Source: Verticillium longisporum (taxonomy: Eukaryota; Ascomycota; Sordariomycetes; Glomerellales; Plectosphaerellaceae). Taken from it: a stretch of DNA of 64,000 bases. The notes beneath the pieces are model-generated. The model made no database searches, was not told the origin of the DNA, and saw only the letters and a list, made by a program, of their open reading frames with translations. The stretch is taken from the NCBI GenBank assembly GCA_019188255.1, contig JAETXT010000001.1, positions 2,914,001-2,978,000 of the forward strand, in the 5' to 3' direction. Both the position numbers and the translations under genes were made by a program. Numbering within the stretch: position 1 is the first letter of the stretch; the number at the start of each line of letters is the position of its first letter. Shown here piece by piece: positions 1 to 11,260 of the stretch.

Positions 1-473
1 GGTCTGCAAGAAGAGCAAGTGCTGTGTTGGGTTGGAGTGGACTGAGAGTTAGATTTGTGGTGTTTTGGCGTTGATTTGATATCCTAGGCAGTAATGATTC
101 GGTGATCCATGCGATGCTTTGCTTCTCGAAATATGTCTTTGATGATGTGAAGCCCCGGTGCAAGTTGAACGCGTCGTCGTCGTCGTCGTCGTGACGAGGC
201 ACCTTTTGCTGCATATATCTGACAGCACGATAAAGACGAGCTCGATGATTAAGCAGCATATGCACCTTACCGAGTCCGGGCCCGCCGAAATCATGCGCGG
301 GCGCGCCTGTGACATCCCCTTTTCATTTCCGCATCCTCAACTTCGTCACTCGTCCCTCGGTTGCCAAACTTCAGCCCGCCCTCTTGATCTGCCCCCAACA
401 GACACGGCCACTCCGTATCGATCCACCAACCACCTAACCGACCGAGACACCCATCGCCATCGCCACCGCCAAC
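1..473. other. Upstream region of the first gene, no gene seen
   Basis: No convincing coding sequence. A short CGT trinucleotide run lies around 175-195. The part next to 474 is CA-rich with ACCACC/CCGAC stretches, as is common in fungal 5' leaders, so promoter and 5' UTR of the downstream gene are the likely content. A 246-codon open frame starting at 158 is mostly UTR plus an unspliced intron and is not the real protein. Confidence 0.5.
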
Positions 474-898
474 ATGTCCATGATCACCGACTTCAGCCGC
501 TGGCTGCACCTCAAGCAGTACCAGCTCGAGGTGACCTTCTGCGTCTACATCTTCACCCCCTGGGAAAAGTTCGCCTTTTGTACGCCTGCCTCCCCCGCGC
601 TTCTGCCTCCGGAGCACAGGACGTGAACAAGAAGGCATACGTTGCTAACACCCGTCCAGACACGATCCTCTTCCTCCTCAGCAGCCTCACCTTCATCGCG
701 ACCGTCCTCTACCTCCCGCAACACATCGCCTTCATTGTCGGCCGCGCCTGGTTCTACATGAACGGCGAGCACGTCGACGTCGTCGAGCTGACGAAGGAGG
801 CCGTCGAGGGCGCGCTGCACCAGACGGCTGGCCTCGTATCAACGACGGCGGCCGCGTTGGCAGGAGAGACGGCCGAGGCTGTGGTGCGCGAGCTCTGA
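474..898 (+). CDS. Small subunit of serine palmitoyltransferase (ssSPT-like)
   Basis: Two exons, 474-579 and 660-898, give 114 aa with TGA at 896-898; the intron starts GTACGC and ends CCAG. The N-terminal part carries the pattern of the animal SPT small subunits: a K-QYQLE start, then YIFTPWEKFAFY, a hydrophobic segment, and LPQHIAF. Known ssSPTs are short ER membrane proteins that bind the LCB1/LCB2 dimer and stimulate condensation of serine with palmitoyl-CoA, the first step of sphingolipid synthesis. The roughly 45-residue tail after PQHI (charged, then Ala-rich) is longer than in animal homologues and I do not recognise it. The family call rests on motif similarity; stimulation of SPT here is inferred. 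ATG 474 precedes the motif by about 12 residues; ATG 480 is an alternative. Confidence 0.75.
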
Positions 899-1295
899 AT
901 GGGAAGGCATCATGCGACGAGCGACTTGCAGTGTGTGACGAGGAAACTGGACGAAGACTACATATCAGCGGTGCGGTTGGATTTCGCCGACAATGACGAG
1001 GCACCACACACGCTGGGGCTGTACATGGCAACGGAAAGCCAAGAGAGGGCGGCGGCATGGGATCTGGCGTTTTGTACCTTGCCCGACTGAGACCGCAGGT
1101 TCTCACGTAGGGTTCTGGCGTTTTTCGGGGAAGTGGAGGGAGGAGGGCCTTCCCGGATCGGAAGCCCTCTCTGTTCGACGAGAGCATGCGGCTTGTTCTT
1201 TTTTGCATAATCATACCATCATAGACTTAATATCCGTCTGCCGTCTAGCTGAGAACGGAGGCTTGCATCTACACGACGGCTTTTCATTTCCCCCC
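899..1295. other. Convergent 3' region
   Basis: About 400 bases between two convergent stop codons (TGA 896-898 on plus, TAA 1298-1296 on minus). No coding sequence was recognised; it should hold both 3' UTRs. Confidence 0.5.
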
Positions 1296-3906
1296 TTACG
1301 CCGAGACCAGCCCCGGCAAGCGGTAAATCCTCGTGGAGCTGTCTTCTCCAGCAACGGCCAGCTGGTACTCCTGGCTGTCATCGTCCGCGGGGCGCCAAGC
1401 GAGTTGGAGAACCGTCGTAGGCAGACAGAGGCTGGCGGATTGTTAGCATATGATCTATGGGAACAAGAAGAAATAGAAAAGGATTGAGGGGAGTGTCCCA
1501 ACATACTGCTCTGGCAACGGCGTGCTGCTGACCACCTGCAAACTCGTCGCGTCCAGCGTGTGAACCGCCATCTTGCCAGACTCGGTACCCACCGCCAGCA
1601 CCAACGCCCCGTTCGCAAGCGACCTCCCCAGAAAGTCTACAGCCGTGACGGGCTCGCCGCAGGCAACCTCGGCGGCCTGCACGAACGCCGTCTTGCCATC
1701 GTCGGCCGTCTTCGCGCTCCAGACGCGCACCTTCTTGTCTCGTCCGGCCGTGGCGAACGCCGCCGGGCTCGCCGACGGCGCCCACGCCGCGTCGAGGATC
1801 ATGCGGCTGTGGCCCTTGGGGTTCGCCTGCAGGAGCTGATAGCGCGGGGCGCCCTCCCCGTCGCGCTCAAAGACGGCCCACTGCCGGTCGCGGCCGACGC
1901 TGAGGAGGTACCGGTCGTCGCGGGAGAAGCGCAGACGCGTCGCGGTCAGGGTGTGCGCGGCCAGCGGCGGCCTGACCTCGACCCACGTGTCCGTCTCGAA
2001 GATGCGAATGACGGCGTGGTTGAGGGAGCTCGCTCTGCAGGCGCTGGCGACGAGCTTGCCGTCGTGAGACGTGGCGAGGCACGAGATCTCGTAGCCGTGA
2101 CCGTAGAGCTTCTCGACCTCGGGCCACAGCGTGTGGCGGGAGAGGCTGTCCTCGAACGGGGGGTGGTCAATGTCAAGGGCTGTTGTGCGAACGGCGGGGG
2201 CAGCATCGGCGTCGGCTTCGGCCTCGACATGGCCAGCCGGGTCAGCGGCGTCGATGGCCTTGTTGGACAGGCCGAGCACGGGCATGTCGGCAGCGTCAGC
2301 AACATCGTTGACGCCGGCGTCCTGATCGGAGCCAGATCCGTCCAGTCGGCCAAGGAGCTTGGCAACGGCACGCGGCCGGCCAAAGACGCGCATGAGCTTC
2401 TCGTCAGCGCCCGAGACAAACTGCGTCGCGCCCAGCGTGTCGATGCAGTTGAGGTCGTACCCGTGGATCTGGGGCCTCGACATCTCATGCCACGTCTCGC
2501 CGTGCCCCTCCTTCCAGCGCCCGTGCAGCCTCGTCGTCTGGTCGCCGCTCGTCGACACCAGGGACTCGCCGCCCTTGGCCCACGCAATTCCCGTCACGGC
2601 CTTTGTGTGTCCGCTGATGGAGAGCGCGGGCTTCCACTCGTCCCTCGCATCGTCCCACACCCAGCGCCTCCTCCTACCCGTCCGGCCGAGACACTCCATC
2701 GTTCGGCCGTCAGGCCCCCACAGGCCCGTCCATAACTCGCCGATGCTGCCCGACGCTGTCGAGGCGCCCTTTTCGCGGCTATTGTCACCCAGCCGTACCA
2801 TGCTGACTCAGATGCCCGACGCCGGGTCCGCTTCCCAGATGGCGAGAGAGTTGTCGGCTGACGTGGACAGGAGCTGCAGGGGCCTGTTGGTGCCGCCGCC
2901 ACCTTGTTCCGTCTCAGAACGGAACCACTTTGCGCTGTAGATCCAATCTTCGTGGCCTAACAGGAGCGCCTCGAATGTGATGGAAAAGACCTTGTCGCAG
3001 GACTGCAGTCGATGGGCCTTGTTGGCAGGTGACTTGCCCGGCAAAAAAGCACTTGTGGCGGGGTCGGCGTTGCTCGTCATGGCGGGAAGTTCGCTGCCCT
3101 GGTGGAGGCGCCAGAGACGGACGTATTTGTCCTGGCTCGCCGAGGCCAGAAGAAGGTCGCTGTCTGCGGCACTGCTCTCCCATGTGAAGTCGAGCGATCG
3201 AATCCAGCCTTCGTGGCCTGTCAGGGTCGCCTGCAGCTGGAAGTTTAGAGAGGCGGCTGTGTTGGCGGCAACATGGATCTGGATTATGTCCCTGGTGCCT
3301 GCCACAGCGAGAACAACGACATCGTCCCCGTGATCGAGGGTGCTCAGGGCGAGAGTGAGGGGGAAGAATTTGGGTGTCGGTTTGATGGTGCTCAGAAGGA
3401 GGAGTCGGCGTGCCTCGTACTTCCACACCCGGAACGTTGCATCCGCAGCGCCCGTTGCAATGAGGGTCGGCGTCGAAGGATTTCTTGACTTGAGGATGGC
3501 AATAGTGTTGATGGGCGCCGTGTGATCCGTCAGAGTTTGGACGCACTGCCCTGTAGCGTGGTCTGCGTTGAGCTCCCACAGCTTCAGCGTCTTGTCGTCA
3601 GAGCCGCTGATGATGACCTCGTTGCCGCCTTCCGTTGGCGGCAGAAATTTGACCGCCTTGACCGCATCCTTGTGACCACTCAGGATGCCTGCAATACCAA
3701 CATGACTACTTGCCTAGAGAATTTCCTTGGGTCAGTCACTGGGCCTGATGCCAGGTAAGGTCAGGGGCACTTACAGATGGTGTCCAGAGGCAGATGTTGG
3801 AGTTGGCACCAAAGGCAAGCACACCAGACTGGCTCCAGTCGGCGACGGCAGTGTGCCTATTAGCACCGGTAGAGAGATACTCGGCCGTTGCTTGGAGATC
3901 GGGCAT
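1296..3906 (-). CDS. ELP2: Elongator complex subunit 2 (WD40), interrupted by an in-frame TGA
   Basis: Exons (minus) 3906-3775, 3713-1507 and 1431-1296; intended product 824 aa, the usual Elp2 size. It is a double WD40 propeller that scaffolds Elongator, which makes the cm5/mcm5 groups on tRNA wobble uridine 34. Visible WD signatures include HVGIAGILSGHKDAV near the start, GHEGWIRSLDF, LGHEDWIYSAKW, GHTKAVTGIAW, GHGYEISCLA and a C-terminal LAVAGEDSS. Splice sites are phase-consistent (0 for intron 1, 2 for intron 2), and intron 2 has a TGCTAAC branch site. Anomaly: codon 346 (2810-2808) is TGA where homologues have the Trp of SGIWV; both sides are intact and in the same frame, and no usable splice sites surround it. 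If real, the protein stops at 345 aa. It is divergent from URM1. Confidence 0.9.
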
Positions 3907-4298
3907 GACGTGACGAGGGGATGGCTACGTGGTAGATGGTTGATGGATGAATCCAAGGACTCATCAATTACCGTCTTCTGATTGGTTCATGACAGTGGCT
4001 GGAAGAGTTGACGTCGAATTTTCTGTGCAGAACAAGAATACGGCGGGCTGTTCGGCTGCTGTGCTGGTGTGCTGGTGTACGGTGCACCATGGCCACGAGA
4101 AACATCAAAACACCCCACTGAGGCACCGCCCAAGGGGGGTTCTGCAACGGGCGCCCGCATCCGCTGTCAAACTTGCGGCTCCATTCCACTTCACCACCAC
4201 ACACAGCCTCCATCCAGATCCAAGATCAACGTCGGGGCCTCCGTTACCCTTACACAGCACATCTGCAGCAAGGTATCTCTACTGTTCAAGACACAAGC
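3907..4298. promoter_or_regulatory. Shared ELP2/URM1 intergenic promoter region
   Basis: 392 bp separate the two divergent ATGs (3906 minus, 4299 plus). No open frame here belongs to a recognised family, so both promoters and 5' leaders must fit in it. Individual transcription-factor sites were not assigned. Confidence 0.6.
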
Positions 4299-5038
4299 AT
4301 GGAAGAGACATCTCTCACCGTCGAGTTCTCGTGAGTCAACTATCCGCATTGAACCCCCCATCTTCAAGACCTTTTTGAGGGGTCAAGGGGGTGTCTTTTG
4401 GAGGTACCAAGAGGCAGAACCAGCCTTCTTCGACTTCACCCGCTCCCTTGCCTCGTCGCACGTCTTTTTGTTTTTGTTTTGGCTGTTTTATTTCCCCCGC
4501 TGACTGACCTTTCCTGCAGAGGCGGGCTCGAGATGCTATTCGAGGACCAGCGAAAGCATGCTGTCTCGATCCCTTCGCGCAGCGAGGATGGCCAGCCTGC
4601 AACCATTGCTCATCTCATCGACCACCTCTGCAAGAACGTCATGAAAGACAGCCGCAAGGAGCTTTTCGTCCTCGATGATCACATGTACGTTATGTCATGT
4701 CCAGCCACTCGCCCGCTTCCCCTCCCCCTTACATTTCAGGCTGTCTGTCACAGCCAGCCAGTCGTGACAGTCCCTGGGGTCCCGTCGAGCCTTCATCACA
4801 AACAACCTTCGCCTGTGTCCAGTAGTTGAGCTGTCAACTGCCTTACCCCCTTCTTCCCCACCTTGTCGACAGATTCCCTCATCATCAATCTTTTGTCAAT
4901 GGCTGATCCGTCTCACCCAGTCGACCGGGCATCCTAGTCCTCATCAACGACGCAGACTGGGAGCTGGAGGGCGAGGAGGCCTATGAGCTGAAGGCCGGGG
5001 ACAACATCCTCTTCGTGTCGACGCTGCACGGTGGCTAG
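4299..5038 (+). CDS. URM1: Ubiquitin-related modifier 1
   Basis: Three exons, 4299-4330, 4520-4684 and 4921-5038, total 315 nt or 104 aa. Urm1 is a sulfur-carrier, ubiquitin-fold protein activated by Uba4; its C-terminal thiocarboxylate supplies sulfur for 2-thiolation of tRNA wobble U34, and it also conjugates to proteins. The sequence shows the beta-grasp start (SLTVEFSGGLEMLF), the [18 protein letters not shown] block, and the diagnostic end [16 protein letters not shown], whose terminal Gly-Gly is required for thiocarboxylation. Length is typical. All splice phases agree (2 and 2); the second intron is 236 nt, long for this window. It is divergent from ELP2, which acts on the same tRNA base. 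Confidence 0.95.
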
Positions 5039-8000
5039 AGATGCAGAACCAGAATCAGTCTTCCCCCTTGGCCACCCACCCCCCCTTGCCTCCCATTCGG
5101 CTCTTCCGCGCCGCCAATCACAGCACCGTGATGCATCGTCGAGGCGTGTGTCAAGATTGTCGATCCATGTCCTGAGGAGGATGATTCGTTCATGAGTGTC
5201 AGAAAAAGGTGAAACTCACGGACTCGTTCTAGTCCCTCGTCCATTTCAGCCATTCGCAACGCCCAGCCTTGCTGACTGCCTTGAGCCCCCCTTCCCATCC
5301 TTCAATCTACGGTAGGTAGGTAGGGATGGAGGAGGGGGACAAAGACCTGTCAGCTTTCACTTGTCAGGAGTGGACAGAACAATGAGAGCCTCAGAATGGA
5401 CGTTCATTCATGGCAGTCTGACTGGGGAGAGGGGGAGATTGCGGCTTACGGTTCCTCGTGTACGGCCAGGATAGCTGCCGGACGTCAGGCATCGGGGGCC
5501 CAGACGCTGACGAGGAATATCGCTGTACTTTGCCTGTCGATCCTCGCTGCGCAAAGGGATGCAGGCGATACAAGCCAAGAGGCTCGGAGGCTCTGCGCAG
5601 ATGGAGGCTCTCAATTCGTTCATCTCTGTAGTAGCGGTCAGAGCTCATCTCCGGCTGGCACGTTAGATCGAGGGGAAAAGGCGGTGCAAATGTGAGCAGC
5701 AGCGTAGGTCTGGCCGTGGTTGGCCGGCGGCCGCGTATCGGCTGCCTCAACCACGTTCAGAAGGCGGAAATTCTCTTCAATTCGGTCGTGGTACATTGCG
5801 CTGCAGCGACCTGCAATGGGCAGTTCGGCCTACCAAGTATCGCCGCGAGGGAGGGACGGGGCGGCGAAGAAAAAGTGTCGTAGACACCTGTGCCGAGTTC
5901 AGCGTGCATATGCAGGCGATACCGTTGTTCCTTGACCCCAGATGACCCTCCAGAAGCTTCTCGAGCTTCTGAGACCCCTCCAGCAGGACAGATTGTGATG
6001 GATCGTCGGTGTGTCGCTATCGGACGACGTGGTAAGTGGATGGATCATGGACTGGAATGGTCTACTTTTCTCCACGGCGTGTTGCTGCCAGTCATTGTTG
6101 GTTCGAGACATCGAGACATCATGATGGCATCCAGCAGGAGGGGTCCATTTCCTCGCGGCCATGTGTCCGTCTATCACCTGCATGATGACCGACTTGCTTG
6201 ACCGACCGACTGACGACACCACCATCTTCAACAACAGAGTACCTAGCCATGCAGGTTCGAAAACAGTACAGCGCAGCGGTCCTCCATCACCACTCGCAGA
6301 ACACCACCCCCCCCCCAACAACAACTCTGATCTGATCTGCCATCCTGGCCCTCAACAGAGAGCAGCCCGCATGAAACAGTTTGGCATCTTGACCGCCTTG
6401 ACCCGCTGTCAACGACGACTTGTTGACTTTACCACTGCATCTGCTGCAGAAGACGCGCCACAACCACGACCACGTCTGAGGGCGTCGAACGGCTGTCCGA
6501 GACACGGGGCGGTGAAAGCCTGCAGAATGCACATGCTGCTGCTGCTGCTGCTGCTGCCCTCTTCTGTTCTCCCTACATCTCAACGACAGCATCTTCGAGG
6601 CGGTGATGCCCGGCCCTCGGACTTCGAAGGCAGGCTCCAGATGGAGGGGTGTATCGCCAACGGCCAAGGTTGGGCAGACGGACACGCAGGCATCACATCA
6701 TTCACATTGAATGAACACATCACTGCCACTCAATCCCCCCCCACCTGGTCTCCTCGGCGAGCCTACTGCACTCAATGCGTCTCCACCTCTCACATTACAC
6801 CTCCCTTTCTCTATAACCCCAACAGGGAGCAGAGCGACGAGGGGGTGTGTGCTGACCCAGGATCAGGGTTTTGGGAGCGGACTGAAAGCCAAGGGGGGTT
6901 ACGATTCAATTGCGAATCCCCCTCCCCCTCTCTGATGAAAGAAACCCCCCGAGCCGCGGGGAAAAGGTGACCCCTCGTCATTCTTTCTCTCGCTCGCTCT
7001 CACAGGCGCGACCGGTTTTCTGGGAACCTATCAATCAGCCTCGCCTTGGTATTGATCCGGAACGAAGCCGCTGCCGATGCAAGGCCCGGGGGGGTTGGCC
7101 CAGGGTGAAGGGGAAGGGGAGGGGGGACAGAACATCATCCCGGATGCTTTCGCGTCGGGACGACTCTTTCGGACAGTCGGACCAGGGGTGGTGTGGGTGG
7201 TGGTGGAGGGACATGTCATAAACCCGCCCAGCAATCCTGACCAGCTGACCTGGCATCCGCTCAATAGACCCGGTAGACCAGTTGCGGGTGGATTCGCAAT
7301 GCCTTGGTTCGGTCCTCGAGCGTAGAGATGATGCTCGGGGTTTGATCATCGCGGCCACGGCGATGGCGGGAGGGAGGGAGGGCGGAGGGGGAAGAGGGCA
7401 GCTGAACCATGACATTGTGAGTGACAGGTCAGAAAGATCCTCGGCACCAATCAAGGCTTTTCCCAAGTGGCTTCTGTGATCTACGAGCTCTAATGGCTCT
7501 TGGTAAGTGGCCCCCAAATTTTCAAGTTCAGCACCGTACACGCGAATTGAAAAGGTCGCCGGGGGGGGGGGGGGCAAGGCATGCGATTGGAATGGATGGA
7601 AGGCTTGTCCGTCCCAAATGTATGCTCACCCGCTTCATGTTGTGACACCTGAGAATTGGGATTTCCCAGCGCAACGGCACAGTAGTACATGGCAGGGGAG
7701 ATAATGAAAGCCCCGGACGTTGTTGAGATTGGAGGATGCCCGAAGGATCTTCCCCCCTTCCCTTCTTCCCACCGTCCATTTTCTGACCATCACGTCAAAC
7801 ACCATAACCCGCGTGCTTGGGTATCGCGTGGGGGGGAAGGATGGACAATCGCCCTTCCCCATTGCCGGATCACCACTCTGTGAACCGCATCTCATAGTGA
7901 GCTAACTAGGTACAAGATAGGTAGCTTGCTACAGTACGCACGTTCTCGGGCAAGCTTGTACGATGACGGCGTTGCGGCATTTAGCCACATCTCCAGCCTC

Positions 8001-9775
8001 AAGGCGCGTTGTCACCTAAGATCAAGCTACAACATCAGCCCCCTTACGTACAGTACCTTAATTATCCTGGAAACCCAAAAGGGCCTGGTTCCAGCAATCA
8101 GGGGCGGGGATCGGGGACCTCAACGTCCCGCCGCGTTCCTCGGTCCGCACTGGATCCCGCCTCATGCTTGCTTGCTTGCTTGCTTGCCAACTTGCTTGCT
8201 GGTACCTTGCCTTGGGGCCACTAGGACAGAAAGGTAAGATGGCAACCAGGCAAGCCAGGGCAAGGGAACGAGCGGGTAGGCAGGTGGACAAGGTCGACCA
8301 GCACGCGCAAGCCGAACAGTCGCTGTGTTTCCTGATGACCACCATTTTACGTTTCAATTGACATCCCAAGCCAAGAAGTCTCCGCCTCCCCGCGCTGCTC
8401 CTGTCCTCCGACCGATATGGGAATCTGGATGAGCAGACAGAAATCGGTGGCTCTGTCACGAGCACACCCTCAATCGAGAGCAAAGGCAACTTGGTCCCAA
8501 CGCCCTGTTCCCCGTCACCACCATCCGCGCGCGCGTGCGAGATATGACAGCGGCATGGGCAGTGGAGAGGACCAGAGCAAAAGCAAGTCCGTATGCCAAC
8601 CAGCCCTGAGAACCCACCCCGCTGGATGGGTCACTGGGACGCTGGATCGGCTCGCCTGCCTTACCGTCGACGCTCGGTCTCTCGCGGAGCTTCCCCGGTG
8701 GGAAAGGGGGAGAGAGGGAGGGGGAGAAGATCCTGCGCCGCCACAGCTCTCTCCTGCTCATGCACCCGTTCAAGCCTCACTCGAGAGTGTCGTGTCGAGG
8801 CGGGTGTGTGCGAAGTGACGGCGGTACCGAAATCTTTCGGAGAGGCCCAGCCCTGGTTCCAACGGGCGAAACGACAGGGGTTCATGTGCAGCCGTCCCGA
8901 TACGGTTCGAAACCTCAAATGACCTACCATGTATGTCGACAGCAACCTCGGACGTGCTGCCATCAAATCTCGCCCATGTTCCATAATACTAGGCAGTAGC
9001 ACAGAGCAAAGTGACAGGAATAGATGATTCGTCAGTCGATCGGGTTCTATCAGAAAATGTGACCAAGGAAAAAAGTCCGAGCAGTATTTCCTGATGACTG
9101 AGCCACCACCCCCCCATCTCATCTCGTTGTCGTGGCAGGATACCGCGACATGTGCAAATGCTTGACCGCCCTCGTCTGGGTCTCGGTCTCGTGTCCTCCT
9201 CTTTATGTGATTCCATATTCCCTGTCCCATGTTCGCCAAGCTCCTGTCATTCGCCATGTTCTCTTCCGTATTGTACACGCAAAACCCCCTCCTCGTCCCG
9301 CACAAGGCAAGGCAAGGGGGTGCATCATCTTCCTAACCCTCCCATAATCGGCAGCGTAATATCTCCGGGTCTAATAACTCCAGAGTGCAACCGCACACAA
9401 CGCCGCTGACCGCCTCGCCGTGGCCAATCCCCCACATGCTCGCTTTTAGTCGTGATAAACATGCTTCGTAAAAATGAAGAAGTATAATCCAAGGAAAAGA
9501 GACGGAAAAGAAAGAAAAGACTCGCAGCCTCCGCATCGGTGTATCTTCCTGATGCCGCGGCCCTAAGGCACGCCTGGTATCGCTCGATAATATTGGTGCC
9601 GTCCCTGTTCGCGCGCTTTTGGTGGTACATGTTCCTCGCCGGCGCATAGTCCGGCCGAGGGGAATAAATAAGTGAGAGCCAAATTCAAAAACTGACTGTA
9701 GGAAAACCCCGGGAAATGATGATGTAAGGAAGCGTATGATCGTCGCTACATTAACGTTTGTTCGTGTTTCGTCTC
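5039..9775. other. Gene-poor, low-complexity interval
   Basis: About 4.7 kb without a recognisable gene on either strand; the open frames are short, overlap on both strands and share no protein-family features. It contains many homopolymer and purine/pyrimidine tracts (G14 at 7561-7574), CTG repeats near 6536-6555, a TGCT/TTGC repeat at about 8165-8200, and a GGTAGGTAGGTAGG element near 5312. The left end must hold the URM1 3' UTR and the right end the 3' UTR of the zinc-finger gene. A small multi-exon gene could be missed here. Confidence 0.4.
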
Positions 9776-11184
9776 TCAGAAGCCGAGTCCAAGGCGGGAG
9801 AAGGAGGAGTCTAGCATCTTCGATCGTGGAAGGCCCATACCGGGCGAGTTGAGTTTTGTCTTGCCCATGCGGACCTCGCTGACTCGCCGGTCGCGACCTC
9901 GACCCTTGATGCCCTTGTTGCTGTTCTTGTAGATATTGGAAAAGTACCACAGCAGGTCACGGTCTTTGGGCGACAGAGCGTCAACGTCCGTAAGAGAAAT
10001 GATCCAGTCAACAAGCTGGGCGATTGTCTCCTTGTGATACTTATTCTGGTGGTTCTGCACGTAATTGGTCAATACAATTGAATTGATTATGGCCTGATGA
10101 CCTGAAGCTTACCTTGAGATTTCCCCGTGTCGTGAAGCACTTGTTGCATGTGTCAAGTTTGCAGACGAAGGGCTTCGTCTTGCTATGTGTAGCCTTGTGC
10201 GCAGTCAAGTTGCCGCGTTGCGCGAAGCAGGCTCCACACATCTCGCACTCAAAAGGGCGCTCGCCAGTGTGAAGTCGGGTGTGTGTCTTCAAGTTGCCAG
10301 GTTGTGAGAATCGACGTCCGCATCCGTGCCACTCGCATTTCTGGTCGGAGTTAGTACGTGTCGGTCATGTTGCCCAGGAATATACTTACGTAGGGCTTGT
10401 CGCCAGTATGGGCGCGCTTGTGTGTTTCCAAATGTGTGCTCTGCTGGAAGCTCTTGGGGCATCCGTCGTAGGGACACCTGTACTTCTTCACCTTGTCGGT
10501 AGTTTCCTGGCTACCATCTGTACTGGACTTGGAAAAGTCAACATTTGTCGACTCAGAAGTGAGGCAGAAGGCTTACTGGATGAGGGGAAGAGGGTTCTGA
10601 CTTGACGCTGCCAGCACCAGCCTCGGAGGAGTTGCTGCTTGCAAGCTCCTCCTTATCTTTCCTCTTCTGAAGAGCCTTCATCATGACATCAACAGGAGTC
10701 GTGAAGACTACATCATCTGTCATGACAGGCTTGTTGTAGGTTATATCCTTTGTGTTCATGGGATCCGGGGTCTTAGGAGCGCTCAGCGTCTCGCTCCTGG
10801 CGGCTGAGGGACTGCGTTGTTGGCGCTGCTGGCTGTGAAGGTGCTGCTGCTGGGGCATCTGAGATACCATTGGGAGGCCGAGGCGCTCTTGCTGGGGGCT
10901 CATGCGAGAGTAAGGCATGGCTAGGTGGCCCGCAGGCTGGTCGTACTGGCCGTAGGAGTAGTGAGTCTGTGCGGGGAAGTGAGGCTTCATGTTCGAGATG
11001 GGAGATGCACCATAGGCTGGTGCTGTCACATAGTGAGTAGCCATGTGAGGTGCGACGAGGGGACCAGAGGTGACAACAGTTCTCGGATCATACTGGCTTG
11101 TCCTGGGATCATACTGTGTTGGCTGGGAGGCATACTGAGGGAACACAGACTGATCCATCAGGGGATATCCAGAGTGATGTTGGG

Positions 11185-11218
<34 letters not shown>

Positions 11219-11260
11219 CGACCACTGGTCCCAGGGTTGAGGGGTGGGCGAGGGAGACAT
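9776..11260 (-). CDS. C2H2 zinc-finger transcription factor, AZF1-like
   Basis: Four exons (minus): 11260-10577, 10527-10390, 10340-10113, 10054-9776; 442 aa. Residues 1-230 are Gln/Pro/Ser-rich with a polyQ block (CAG/CAA tract near 11190-11220) and DDVVFTTPVDVMMKALQKRK. Four tandem C2H2 fingers follow: YRCPYDGCPKSF...H-H, CEWHGCGRRFSQPGNLKTH, CEMCGACFAQRGNLTAH and CKLDTCNKCFTTRGNLKNH, with TGDKPY and TGERPF linkers. The QxGNLKxH spacing and the NHQNKYH ending match the Azf1-type fungal regulators. A helical/basic tail (DLLWYFSNIYK, then RGRDRR) completes the protein. It is presumably a nuclear DNA-binding protein; targets are unknown. ATG 11260 sits in a good GACACCATG context; an upstream in-frame GTG is not a start. 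It is flanked on both sides by long gene-free DNA. Confidence 0.88.

Noticed and set aside
158..898. 246-codon plus frame covering the first gene
   Set aside because: It reads through the leader and an unspliced intron; the spliced 114-aa ssSPT-like protein from ATG 474 explains the conserved residues.
1560..2735. 391-codon plus-strand frame opposite ELP2
   Set aside because: It is antisense to the conserved WD40 coding sequence, lacks family features, and reflects the GC-biased codon positions of ELP2.
8890..8920. B-box-like GGTTCGAAACC
   Set aside because: The flanking bases do not form a T stem and no A box lies upstream.
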